Source: Eretmocerus hayati (Eukaryota > Arthropoda > Insecta > Hymenoptera > Aphelinidae). Taken from it: a stretch of DNA of 64,000 nucleotides. Positions 14,001 through 28,100 of this stretch are shown piece by piece. A program made the translations under genes and the position numbers. The notes beneath the pieces are model-generated. The model was not told the origin of the DNA. It ran no database searches and saw only the letters and a program-made list of their open reading frames with translations. Position 1 is the stretch's first letter. Each line of letters starts with the position of its first letter. The DNA lies in contig CM056743.1 of the NCBI GenBank assembly GCA_029851415.1, positions 92,230,501 to 92,294,500 on the forward strand, given 5' to 3'.

Positions 14001-17000
14001 GTCTAGGATTCTGTAGAGGTTCGGGTCCATTGGATCAACTTACAACCCACAGTGGCGTCATAACTGCGCGCATAACTCCTCAAAGCTCGATTTCGCCCTC
14101 ATTTTGGGCCCCATAGGCGAGGCCGCTGTCTGGTGAAAAAATTCTCTGGGCATCATCAATTGTACATAATCACCTGATCTAAGGTTCTGTAGAGATTCGG
14201 GTCCCTTGGAATATGCTACAACCCACAGTGGCGTCATAACTGAGCCGATAACTGCTCAAAGCTCGATTTTCTCCTGTTTCGGGCCTCATAGCCGAGGGTG
14301 CTGACTGGTAATAAATCCTCTGGGCATCATAGATAGTACGTGACTTTTTGGTTTAGGATTCTGTAGAGTTTCGGCTCCATCGGATTATCTTACAATCCAC
14401 AGTGGCGTCATAACTGCGCGGATAACTGCCCAAAGCTCAATTTCACCCTCTTTTGCGCCCCATAGCCGAGGCAGCTGACTGGTAATAAATTCTCTGGGCA
14501 TCATCAATGGTACATAACCACTTGATCTAAGGTTCTCTAGAGATTCGGGTCCATTGGAACATGCTGAAACCCACAGTGGCGTCATAACTTGGCGGATAAC
14601 TGCTCAAAGCTCGTTTTCGCCCTGTTTTGGGCCCCATAGCCGAGGGTGCTGACTGGTAATAAATTCTCTGGGCATCATCAATGTTACATTTTCACTTGAT
14701 CTAAGGTTCTGTAGAGATTAGGGTCCACTGGATCATTTTCCAATCCATACCGGCGTCATAACTGGGCAGATAACTGCCCAAAGCTCGATTTTGTCCTCTT
14801 TTGGGCCCCATAGCCGAGGAAGCTGACTGGTAATAAATTCTCTGGGCATCATCAATGGTACATAACCACTTGATCTAAGGTGCTGTAGAGATTAGGGTCC
14901 ATTGGAACATGCTGCAACCCACAGTGGCGTCTTAACTGGGCAGATAACTGCTCAAAGCTCGTTTTCACCCTGTTTTGGGCCCATAGCCGAGGTTGCTGAC
15001 TGGTAATAAATTCTCTGGGCATTTCCAACGGTACATCACCACTCAATCTAAGGTTTTGTCGAGTTTCAGGTCTATTGGAACATCCTACAACCCACAGTGG
15101 CGTCATAACTGGGCAGATAACTGCTCAAAGCTCAATTTTTCCCTGTTTCGGGCCTCATAGCCGAGGATGCTGACTGGTAATGAATTCTCTGGGCGTCAGA
15201 GATAGTACTTTACTATTTGGTCTAGGATTCTGTAGAGATTTGGGTCCATTGGAACATGCTACAAACCACAGTGGCGTCATAACTGAGCAGACAACTGCTC
15301 AAAGCTCGATTTTTCCCTGTTTCGGGCCTCATGGCCGAGGGTGCTGACTGGTAATGAATTCTTTGGGCATCAGAGATAGTACTCGACTATTTGGTCTAGG
15401 AGTCTGTAGAGTTTCGGGTCCATTGGATCATCTTTCAACCCGAAGTGGCGTCATAACTGCACGGATAACTGCCCAAAGCTCGATTTCGCCCTCTTTTGGG
15501 CCCCATAGCCAAGGGTGCTGACTGGTAATGAGTTCTCTGGGCACCTTCAACGGTACATAACCACTTAATCTGATATTCTGTCGAGTTTCAGGTCTATTAG
15601 AACATCCTACAACCCACCATGGCGTTATAACTGGGCCGATAACTGCTCAAAGCTCGATTTTTCCCTGTTTCGGGCCTCATAGCCGAGGGTGCTGACTGGT
15701 AATAAATTCTCTGGGCATCATCAATGGTACATAATCACCCGATCTGAGGTTCTGTAGAGATTCGGGTCCATCGGAACATGCTACAACCCACAGTGGCGTC
15801 ATAACTGAGCAGATAACTGCTCAAAGATCGATTTTTCCCTGTTTCGGGCCTCATAACCGAGGGTGCTGACTGGTAATCAATTCTCTGGGAATCAGAGATA
15901 AAAGCTAACTACTTGGTCTAAGATTCTGTACAGCTTCGGGTCCATTGGATTATCTTACAACCCACAGTGGCGTCATAACTGCGCGGATAACTGCCCAAAG
16001 CTCGATTTCGCCCTCTTTTGCGCCCCATAGCCGAGGGTGCTGACTGGTAATAAATTCTCTGGGCATCATTAACGGTACATTACCACTCGATCTAAGGTTC
16101 TGGAGATATTCGGGTCCATTGGAACATGCTGCAACCCACAGTGGCGTCATAACTGGGCAGATAACTGCTCAAAGCTCGTTTTCACCCTGTTTTGGGCCCA
16201 TAGCCGAGGTTGCTGACTGGTAATAAATTCTCTGGGCATTTTCAACGGTACATCACCACTCAATCTGAGGTTTTGTCGAGTTTCAGGTCTATTGGAACAT
16301 CCTACAACCCACAGTGGCGTCATATTTGGGCAGATAACTGCTCAAAGCTCAATTTTTCCCTGTTTCGGGCCTCATAGCCGAGGATGCTGACTGGTAATGA
16401 ATTCTCTGGGCGTCAGAGATAGTACTTCACTATTCGGTCTAGGATTCTGTAGAGATTTGGGTCCATTGGAACATGCTACAAACCACAGTGGCGACATAAC
16501 TGAGCAGACAACTGCTCAAAGCTCGATTTTTCCCTGTTTCGGGCCTCATAGCCGAGGGTGCTGACTGGTAATGAATTCTTTGGGCATCAGAGATAGTACT
16601 CGACTATTTGGTCTAGGAGTCTGTAGAGTTTCGGGTCCATTGGATCATCTTTCAACCCGAAGTGGCGTCATAACTGCGCGGATAACTGCCCAAAGCTCGA
16701 TTTCGCCCTCTTTTGGGCCCCATAGCCGAGGGTGCTGACTGGTAATGAGTTCTCTGGGCACCTTCAACGGTACATAACCACTTAATCTAAGATTCTGTCG
16801 AGTTTCAGGTCTATTGGAACATCCTACAACCCACAGTGGCGTTATAACTGGGCCGATAACTGCTCAAAGCTCGATTTTTCCCTGTTTCGGGCCTCATAGC
16901 CGAGGGTGCTGACTGGTAATAAATTCTCTGGGCATCATCAATGGTACATAATCACCCGATCTGAGGTTCTGTAGAGATTCGGGTCCATCGGAACATGCTA

Positions 17001-17164
17001 CAACCCACAGTGGCGTCATAACTGAGCAGATAACTGCTCAAAGATCGATTTTTCCCTGTTTCGGGCCTCATAGCCGAGGGTGCTGACTGGTAATCAATTT
17101 TCTGGGAATCAGAGATAGTACGTAACTACTTGGTGAGATTCTGTACAGCTTCGGGTCCATTGGA

Positions 17165-20100
17165 TTATCTTACAACCCACAGTGGCGTCATAACTGCGCG
17201 GATAACTGCCCAAAGCTCGATTTCGCCCTCTTTTGCGCCCCATAGCCGAGGGTGCTGACTGGTAATGAATTCTCTGGGCATCATTAACGGTACATCACCA
17301 CTCGATCTAAGGTTCTGTAGATATTCGGGTCCATTGGAACATGCTGCAACCCACAGTGGCGTCATAACTGGGCAGATAAATGCCCAAAGCTCGATTTTGT
17401 CCTCTTTTGGGCCCCATAGCCGAGGGTGCTGACTGGTAATAAATTCTCTGGGCATCATCAATGGAACATAACCACTTGATCTAAGGTGCTGTAGAGATTA
17501 GGGTCCATTGGATCATCCTTCAACCCATACTGGCGTCATAACTGGGCAGATAACTGCCCAAAGCTCGATTCTGCCCTGTTTCGGGCCTCATAGCCGAGGG
17601 TGCTGACTGGTAATGAATCCTCTGGGCCCCAGAGATAGTTAGTGACTACTTGATCTAAGGTTCTGTAGAGATTCGGGTCCATTGGAACATGCTACAACCC
17701 ACAGTGGCGTCATAACCGAGCAGATAACTGCTCAAAGCTCGATTTTTCCCTGTTTCGGGCCTCATAGCCGAGGATGCTGACTGGTGATGAATTCTCTGGG
17801 CATCAGAGAAAGTATTCGACTATTTGGTCCAGGATTCTGTAGAGTTTCGGGTCCATTGGATCATCTTACAACCCACAGTGGCGTCATAACTGGGCGGATA
17901 ACTGCCCAAAGCTCGATTCCGCCCTCTTCTGGGCCCCATAGCCGAGGGTGCTGACTGGTAATAAATTCTCTGTGCATCATCAATGGTACATAACCACTTG
18001 ATCTGAGGTTCTGTAGAGATTCGGGTCCATTGGATCATCCTCCAAACCATACTGGCGTCATAACTGGGCAGATAACTGCCCAAAGCTCGATTCTGCCCTG
18101 TTTCGGGCCTCATAGCCGAGGGTGCTGACTGGTAATGAATTCTCTGGGCATCAGAGATAGTGAGCGACTACTTGGTTCAGGATTCTGTGAAGTTTCGGGT
18201 CCATTGGATCATCTTACAACCCACAGTGGCGTCATAACTGGGCAGATAACTGCCCAAAGCTCGATTTTGTCCTCTTTTGGGCCCCATAGCCGCGGGTGCT
18301 GACTGGTAATGAATTCTCTGGGCATCATCAATGGTAGATAACCACTTGATCGAAGGTTCTGTAGAGATTCGGGTCCATTGGATCATCCTCCAACCCATAC
18401 TGGCGTCTTAACTGGGCAGATAACTGCCCAAAGCTCGATTCTGCCCTGTTTCGGGCCTCATAGCCGAGGGTGCTGACTGTTGATAAATCCTCTGGGCCTC
18501 GGAGATAGTAAGTGACTACTTGGTTTAGGATTCTGTAGAGTTTCGGGTCCATTGGATCATCTTACAACCCACAGTGGCGTCATAACTGCGCGGATAACTG
18601 CCCAAAGCTCGATTTCGCCCTCTTTTGCGCCCCATAGACGAGGGTGCTGACTGGTAATAAATTCTCTGGGCATCATTAACGGTACATTACCACTCGATCT
18701 GAGGTTCTGTAGATATTCGGGTCCATTGGAACATGCTGCAACCCACAGTGGCGTCATAACTGGGCAGATAACTGCTCAAAGCTCGTTTTCACCCTGTTTT
18801 GGGCCCATAGCCGAGGTTGCTGACTGGTAATAAATTCTCTGGGCATTTTCAACGGTACATCACCACTCAATCTAAGGTTTTGTCGAGTTTCAGGTCTATC
18901 GGAACATCCTACAACCCACAGTGGCGTCATAACTGGGCAGATAACTGCTCAAAGCTCAATTTTTCCCTGTTTCGGGCCTCATAGCCGAGGGTGCTGACTG
19001 GTAATCAATTCTCTGGGAATCAGAGATAGTACGTCACTCTTTGGTCTAAGATCCTGTAGAGCTTCGGGTCCATTGGATTATCTTACAACCCACAGTGGCG
19101 TCATAAGTGCGCGGATAACTGCCCAAAGCTCGATTCCGCCCTCTTTTGCGCCCCATAGCCGAGGGTGCTGACTGGTAATGAATTCTCTGGGCATCATTAA
19201 CGGTACATCACCACTCGATCTAAGGTTCTGTAGATATTCGGGTCCATTGGAACATGCTGCAACCCACAGTGGCGTCATAACTGGGCAGATAACTGCCCAA
19301 AGCTCGATTTTGTCCTCTTTTGGGCCCCATAGCCGAGGGTGCTGACTGGTAATAAATTCTCTGGGCATCATCAATGGTACTTAACCACTTGATCTAAGGT
19401 GCTGTAGAGATTAGGGTCCATTGAATCATCCTTCAACCCATACTGGCGTCATAACTGGGCAGATAACTGCCCAAAGCTCGATTCTGCCCTGTTTCGGGCC
19501 TCATAGCCGAGGGTGCTGACTGGTAATGAATCCTCTGGGCCCCAGAGATAGTTAGTGACTACTTGATCTGAGGTTCTGTAGAGATTCGGGCTCATTGGAA
19601 CATGCTACAACCCACAGTGGCGTCATAACCGAGCAAATAACTGCTCAAAGCTCGATTTTTCCCTGTTTCGGGCCTCATAGCCGAGGATGCTGACTGGTGA
19701 TGAATTCTCTGGGCATCAGAGAAAGTATTCGACTATTTGGTCCAGGATTCTGTGGAGTTTCGGGTCCATTGGATCATCTTACAACCCACAGTGGCGTCAT
19801 AACTGGGCGGATAACTGCCCAAAGCTCGATTCCGCCCTCTTCTGGGCCCCATAGCCGAGGGTGCTGACTGGTAATAAATTCTCTGTGCATCATCAATGGT
19901 ACATAACCACTTGATCTGAGGTTCTGTAGAGATTCGGGTCCATTGGATCATCCTCCAAACCATACTGGCGTCATAACTGGGCAGATAACTGCCCAAAGCT
20001 CGATTCTGCCCTGTTTCGGGCCTCATAGCCGAGGGTGCTGACTGGTAATGAATTCTCTGGGCATCAGAGATAGTGAGCGACTACTTGGTTCAGGATTCTG

Positions 20101-20470
20101 TGAAGTTTCGGGTCCATTGGATCATCTTACAACCCACAGTGGCGTCATAACTGGGTAGATAACTGCCCAAAGCTCGATTTTGTCCTCTTTTGGTTCCCAT
20201 AGCCGCGGGTGCTGACTGGTAATGAATTCTCTGGGCATCATCAATGGTAGATAACCACTTGATCGAAGGTTCTGTAGAGATTCGGGTCCATTGGATCATC
20301 CTCCAACCCATACTGGCGTCTTAACTGGGCAGATAACTGCCCAAAGCTCGATTCTGCCCTGTTTCGGGCCTCATAGCCGAGGGTGCTGACTGTTGATAAA
20401 TCCTCTGGGCCTCGGAGATAGTAAGTGACTACTTGGTTTAGGATTCTGTAGAGTTTCGGGTCCATTGGAT
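17165..20470. repeat. Higher-order block B, repeated 6,263 bp downstream
   Basis: Frames starting at 17165, 17820, 18557, 19078 and 19733 recur at 23428, 24083, 24820, 25341 and 25996, all with an offset of 6,263 bp (36 monomers). Inside each block there is a further 1,913-bp offset (11 monomers; 17820 to 19733 and 24083 to 25996). The block therefore contains nested duplications of at least two ages. A related copy lies at 12950, 4,870 bp upstream of 17820. Confidence 0.85.
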
Positions 20471-20939
20471 CATCTTACAACCCACAGTGGCGTCATAACT
20501 GGGCAGATAACTGCCCAAAGCTCGATTCTGCCCTCTTTTGTGCCCCATAGCCCAGGGTGCTGACTGGTAATGAATTCCTCGGGCATCATCAATGGTACAT
20601 AACCACTTGATCTAAGGTTCTGTAGAGATTCGGATCCATTGGATCATCCTCCAACCCATACTGGCGTCATAAATGGACAGATAACTGCCCAAAGCTCGAT
20701 TTTGCCCTCTTTTGGGCCCCATAGCCGAGGGTGCTGACTGGTGATAAATTCTCTGGGCATCAGAGATAGTACGTGAGTATTGGGTCTAGGATTCTGTAGA
20801 GGTTCGGGTCCATTGGATCAACTTACAACCCACAGTGGCGTCATAACTGCGCGCATAACTCCTCAAAGCTCGATTTCGCCCTCATTTTGGGCCCCATAGG
20901 CGAGGCCGCTGTCTGGTGAAAAATTCTCTGGGCATCATC

Positions 20940-22160
20940 AATTGTACATAATCACCTGATCTAAGGTTCTGTAGGGATTCGGGTCCATTGGAACATGCTA
21001 CAAACCACAGTGGCGTCATAAGTGAGCAGATAACTGCTCAAAGCTCGGTCTTTCCCTGTTTCGAGCCTCATAGCCGAGGGTGCTGACTGGTAATAAATTC
21101 TCTGGGCATCATCAATGGTACATAATCACCCGATCTAAGGTTCTGTAGAGATTCGGGTCCATTGGAACATGCTACAACCCACTGTGGCGTCATAACTGAG
21201 CAGATAACTGCTCAAAGCTCGATTTTTCCCTGTTTTGGGCCTCATAGCCGAGGATGCTGACTGGTGATAAATTTTCTGGGCATCAGAGATAGTATGTGAC
21301 CACTTGTTCTAGGATTCTGTAGAGCTTCGGGTCCATTGGATTATGTTACAACCGACAGTGGCGTCATAACTGGGCAGATAACTGCTCAAAGCTCGATCTT
21401 CCCCTGTTTTGGGCCTCATAGCCGAGGGTGCTGACTGGTAATGAATTCTCTGGGCGTCAGAGATAGTACTTCACTATTCGGTCTAGGATTCTGTAGAGAT
21501 TTGGGTCCATTGGAACATGCTACAAACCACAGTGGCGACATAACTGAGCAGAGAACTGCTCAAAGCTCGATTTTTCCCTGTTTCGGGCCTCATAGCCGAG
21601 GGTGCTGACTGGTAATGAATTCTCTGGGCATCATCAATGGTACATAATCACCCGATCTAAGGTTCTGTAGAGATTCGGGTCCATTGGAACATGCTACAAC
21701 CCACTGTGGCGTCATAACTGAGCAGATAACTGCTCAAAGCTCGATTTTTCCCTGTTTTGGGCCTCATAGCCGAGGATGCTGACTGGTGATAAATTTTCTG
21801 GGCATCAGAGATAGTATGTGACCACTTGTTCTAGGATTCTGTAGAGCTTCGGGTCCATTGGAATATGCTACAACCCACAGTGGCGTCATAACTGAGCCGA
21901 TAACTGCTCAAAGCTCGATTTTCTCCTGTTTCGGGCCTCATAGCCGAGGGTGCTGACTGGTAATAAATCCTCTGGGCATCATAGATAGTACGTGACTTTT
22001 TGGTTTAGGATTCTGTAGAGTTTCGGCTCCATTGGATCAACTTACAACCCACAGTGGCGTCATAACTGCGCGCATAACTCCTCAAAGCTCGATTTCGCCC
22101 TCATTTTGGGCCCCATAGGCGAGGCCGCTGTCTGGTGAAAAATTCTCTGGGCATCATCAA
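20940..22160. repeat. 1,219-bp seven-monomer tandem duplication
   Basis: The segment beginning near 20945 (ATTGTACATAATCACCTG) recurs near 22165 with the same neighbouring variants, such as TAGGGATTCGG and GCTCGGTCTTTCC, an offset of about 1,219 bp or seven monomers. Related variants reappear at 28,290 and 28,800. It is a local recent duplication within the array. Confidence 0.7.
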
Positions 22161-25100
22161 TTGTACATAATCACCTGATCTAAGGTTCTGTAGGGATTCG
22201 GGTCCATTGGAACATGCTACAAACCACAGTGGCGTCATAAGTGAGCAGATAACTGCTCAAAGCTCGGTCTTTCCCTGTTTCGAGCCTCATAGCCGAGGGT
22301 GCTGACTGGTAATAAATTCTCTGGGCATCATCAATGGTACATAATCACCCGATCTAAGGTTCTGTAGAGATTCGGGTCCATTGGAACATGCTACAACCCA
22401 CTGTGGCGTCATAACTGAGCAGATAACTGCTCAAAGCTCGATTTTTCCCTGTTTTGGGCCTCATAGCCGAGGATGCTGACTGGTGATAAATTTTCTGGGC
22501 ATCAGAGATAGTATGTGACCACTTGTTCTAGGATTCTGTAGAGCTTCGGGTCCATTGGATTATGTTACAACCGACAGTGTCGTCATAACTGGGCAGATAA
22601 CTGCTCAAAGCTCGATCTTCCCCTGTTTTGGGCCTCATAGCCGAGGGTGCTGACTGGTAATGAATTCTCTGGGCGTCAGAGATAGTACTTCACTATTCGG
22701 TCTAGGATTCTGTAGAGATTTGGGTCCATTGGAACATGCTACAAACCACAGTGGCGACATAACTGAGCAGAGAACTGCTCAAAGCTCGATTTTTCCCTGT
22801 TTCGGGCCTCATAGCCGAGGGTGCTGACTGGTAATGAATTCTTTGGGCATCAGAGATAGTACTCGACTATTTGGTCTAGGAGTCTGTAGAGTTTCGGGTC
22901 CATTGGATCATCTTTCAACCCGAAGTGGCGTCATAACTGCGCGGATAACTGCCCAAAGCTCGATTTCACCCTCTTTTGGGCCCCATAGCCGAGGGTGCTG
23001 ACTGGTAATGAGTTCTCTGGGCACCTTCAACGGTACATAACCACTTAATCTAAGATTCTGTCGAGTTTCAGGTCTATTGGAACATCCTACAACCCACAGT
23101 GGCGTTATAACTGGGCCGATAACTGCTCAAAGCTCGATTTTTCCCTGTTTCGGGCCTCATAGCCGAGGGTGCTGACTGGTAATAAATTCTCTGGGCATCA
23201 ACAATGGTACATAATCACCCGATCTGAGGTTCTGTAGAGATTCGGGTCCATCGGAACATGCTACAACCCACAGTGGCGTCATAACTGAGCAGATAACTGC
23301 TCAAAGATCGATTTTTCCCTGTTTCGGGCCTCATAGCCGAGGGTGCTGACTGGTAATCAATTCTCTGGGAATCAGAGATAGTACGTAACTACTTGGTGAG
23401 ATTCTGTACAGCTTCGGGTCCATTGGATTATCTTACAACCCACAGTGGCGTCATAACTGCGCGGATAACTGCCCAAAGCTCGATTTCGCCCTCTTTTGCG
23501 CCCCATAGCCGAGGGTGCTGACTGGTAATGAATTCTCTGGGCATCATTAACGGTACATCACCACTCGATCTAAGGTTCTGTAGATATTCGGGTCCATTGG
23601 AACATGCTGCAACCCACAGTGGCGTCATAACTGGGCAGATAACTGCCCAAAGCTCGATTTTGTCCTCTTTTGGGCCCAATAGCCGAGGGTGCTGACTGGT
23701 AATAAATTCTCTGGGCATCATCAATGGTACATAACCACTTGATCTAAGGTGCTGTAGAGATTAGGGTCCATTGGATCATCCTTCAACCCATACTGGCGTC
23801 ATAACTGGGCAGATAACTGCCCAAAGCTCGATTCTGCCCTGTTTCGGGCCTCATAGCCGAGGGTGCTGACTGGTAATGAATCCTCTGGGCCCCAGAGATA
23901 GTTAGTGACTACTTGATCTAAGGTTCTGTAGAGATTCGGGTCCATTGGAACATGCTACAACCCACAGTTGCGTCATAACCGAGCAGATAACTGCTCAAAG
24001 CTCGATTTTTCCCTGTTTCGGGCCTCATAGCCGAGGATGCTGACTGGTGATGAATTCTCTGGGCATCAGAGAAAGTATTCGACTATTTGGTCCAGGATTC
24101 TGTAGAGTTTCGGGTCCATTGGATCATCTTACAACCCACAGTGGCGTCATAACTGGGCGGATAACTGCCCAAAGCTCGATTCCGCCCTCTTCTGGGCCCC
24201 ATAGCCGAGGGTGCTGACTGGTAATAAATTCTCTGTGCATCATCAATGGTACATAACCACTTGATCTGAGGTTCTGTAGAGATTCGGGTCCATTGGATCA
24301 TCCTCCAAACCATACTGGCGTCATAACTGGGCAGATAACTGCCCAAAGCTCGATTCTGCCCTGTTTCGGGCCTCATAGCCGAGGGTGCTGACTGGTAATG
24401 AATTCTCTGGGCATCAGAGATAGTGAGCGACTACTTGGTTCAGGATTCTGTGAAGTTTCGGGTCCATTGGATCATCTTACAACCCACAGTGGCGTCATAA
24501 CTGGGCAGATAACTGCCCAAAGCTCGATTTTGTCCTCTTTTGGGCCCCATAGCCGCGGGTGCTGACTGGTAATGAATTCTCTGGGCATCATCAATGGTAG
24601 ATAACCACTTGATCGAAGGTTCTGTAGAGATTCGGGTCCATTGGATCATCCTCCAACCCATACTGGCGTCTTAACTGGGCAGATAACTGCCCAAAGCTCG
24701 ATTCTGCCCTGTTTCGGGCCTCATAGCCGAGGGTGCTGACTGTTGATAAATCCTCTGGGCCTCGGAGATAGTAAGTGACTACTTGGTTTAGGATTCTGTA
24801 GAGTTTCGGGTCCATTGGATCATCTTACAACCCACAGTGGCGTCATAACTGCGCGGATAACTGCCCAAAGCTCGATTTCGCCCTCTTTTGCGCCCCATAG
24901 ACGAGGGTGCTGACTGGTAATAAATTCTCTGGGCATCATTAACGGTACATTACCACTCGATCTGAGGTTCTGTAGATATTCGGGTCCATTGGAACATGCT
25001 GCAACCCACAGTGGCGTCATAACTGGGCAGATAACTGCTCAAAGCTCGTTTTCACCCTGTTTTGGGCCCATAGCCGAGGTTGCTGACTGGTAATAAATTC

Positions 25101-28100
25101 TCTGGGCATTTTCAACGGTACATCACCACTCAATCTAAGGTTTTGTCGAGTTTCAGGTCTATTGGAACATCCTACAACCCACAGTGGCGTCATAACTGGG
25201 CAGATAACTGCTCAAAGCTCAATTTTTCCCTGTTTCGGGCCTCATAGCCGAGGGTGCTGACTGGTAATCAATTCTCTGGGAATCAGAGATAGTACGTCAC
25301 TCTTTGGTCTAAGATCCTGTAGAGCTTCGGGTCCATTGGATTATCTTACAACCCACAGTGGCGTCATAACTGCGCGGATAACTGCCCAAAGCTCGATTCC
25401 GCCCTCTTTTGCGCCCCATAGCCGAGGGTGCTGACTGGTAATGAATTCTCTGGGCATCATTAACGGTACATCACCACTCGATCTAAGGTTCTGTAGATAT
25501 TCGGGTCCATTGGAACATGCTGCAACCCACAGTGGCGTCATAACTGGGCAGATAACTGCCCAAAGCTCGATTTTGTCCTCTTTTGGGCCCCATAGCCGAG
25601 GGTGCTGACTGGTAATAAATTCTCTGGGCATCATCAATGGTACATAACCACTTGATCTAAGGTGCTGTAGAGATTAGGGTCCATTGAATCATCCTTCAAC
25701 CCATACTGGCGTCATAACTGGGCAGATAACTGCCCAAAGCTCGATTCTGCCCTGTTTCGGGCCTCATAGCCGAGGGTGGTGACTGGTAATGAATCCTCTG
25801 GGCCCCAGAGATAGTTAGTGACTACTTGATCTAAGGTTCTGTAGAGATTCGGGTCCATTGGAACATGCTACAACCCACAGTGGCGTCATAACCGAGCAGA
25901 TCATTGCTCAAAGCTCGATTTTTCCCTGTTTCGGGCCTCATAGCCGAGGATGCTGACTGGTGATGAATTCTCTGGGCATCAGAGAAAGTATTCGACTATT
26001 TGGTCCAGGATTCTGTAGAGTTTCGGGTCCATTGGATCATCTTACAACCCACAGTGGCGTCATAACTGGGCGGATAACTGCCCAAAGCTCGATTCCGCCC
26101 TCTTCTGGGCCCCATAGCCGAGGGTGCTGACTGGTAATAAATTCTCTGTGCATCATCAATGGTACATAACCACTTGATCTGAGGTTCTGTAGAGATTCGG
26201 GTCCATTGGATCATCCTCCAAACCATACTGGCGTCATAACTGGGCAGATAACTGCCCAAAGCTCGATTCTGCCCTGTTTCGGGCCTCATAGCCGAGGGTG
26301 CTGACTGGTAATGAATTCTCTGGGCATCAGAGATAGTGAGCGACTACTTGATTCAGGATTCTGTGAAGTTTCGGGTCCATTGGATCATCTTACAACCCAC
26401 AGTGGCGTCATAACTGGGCAGATAACTGCCCAAAGCTCGATTTTGTCCTCTTTTGGGCCCCATAGTCGCGGGTGCTGACTGGTAATGAATTCTCTGGGCA
26501 TCATCAATGGTAGATAACCACTTGATCGAAGGTTCTGTAGAGATTCGGGTCCATTGGATCATCCTCCAACCCATACTGGCGTCTTAACAGGGCAGATAAC
26601 TGCCCAAAGCTCGATTCTGCCCTGTTTCGGGCCTCATAGCCGAGGGTGCTGACTGTTGATAAATCCTCTGGGCCTCGGAGATAGTGAGTGACTACTTGGT
26701 TTAGGATTCTGTAGAGTTTCGGGTCCATTGGATCATCTTACAACCCACAGTGGCGTCATAACTGGGCAGATAACTGCCCAAAGCTCGATTCTGCCCTCTT
26801 TTGTGCCCCATAGCCGAGGGTGCTGACTGGTAATGAATTCCTCGGGCATCATCAATGGTACATAACCACTTGATCTAAGGTTCTGTAGAGATTCGGATCC
26901 ATTGGATCATCCTCCAACCCATACTGGCGTCATAAATGGACAGATAACTGCCCAAAGCTCGATTTTGCCCTCTTTTGGGCCCCATAGCCGAGGGTGCTGA
27001 CTGGTGATAAATTCTCTGGGCATCAGAGATAGTACGTGAGTATTGGGTCTAGGATTCTGTAGAGGTTCGGGTCCATTGGATCAACTTACAACCCACAGTG
27101 GCGTCATAACTGCGCGCATAACTCCTCAAAGCTCGATTTCGCCCTCATTTTGGGCCCCATAGGCGAGGCCGCTGTCTGGTGAAAAATTCTCTGGGCATCA
27201 TCAATTGTACATAATCACCTGATCTAAGGTTCTGTAGAGATTCGGGTCCCTTGGAATATGCTACAACCCACAGTGGCGTCATAACTGAGCCGATAACTGC
27301 TCAAAGCTCGATTTTCTCCTGTTTCGGGCCTCATAGCCGAGGGTGCTGACTGGTAATAAATCCTCTGGGCATCATAGATAGTACGTGACTTTTTGGTTTA
27401 GGATTCTGTAGAGTTTCGGCTCCATCGGATTATCTTACAATCCACAGTGGCGTCATAACTGCGCGGATAACTGCCCAAAGCTCAATTTCACCCTCTTTTG
27501 CGCCCCATAGCCGAGGCAGCTGACTGGTAATAAATTCTCTGGGCATCATCAATGGTACATAACCACTTGATCTAAGGTTCTGTAGAGATTCGGGTCCATT
27601 GGAACATGCTGAAACCCACAGTGGCGTCATAACTTGGCGGATAACTGCTCAAAGCTCGTTTTCGCCCTGTTTTGGGCCCCATAGCCGAGGGTGCTGACTG
27701 GTAATAAATTCTCTGGGCATCATCAATGTTACATTTTCACTTGATCTAAGGTTCTGTAGAGATTAGGGTCCACTGGATCATTTTCCAATCCATACCGGCG
27801 TCATAACTGGGCAGATAACTGCCCAAAGCTTGATTCTGCCCTGTTTCGGGCCTCATAGCCGAGGGTGCTGACTGGTAATAAATCCTCTGGGCATCAGAGA
27901 TAGTAAGTGACTATTTGAATTAGGATTCTGTAGAGTTTCGGGTCCATTGGATCATCTTACAACCCACAGTGGCGTCATAACTGGGCAGATAACTGCCCAA
28001 AGCTCGATTTTGTCCTCTTTTGGGCCCCATAGCCGAGGGTGCTGACTGGTAATAAATTCTCTGGGCATCATCAATGGTACATAACCACTTGATCTAAGGT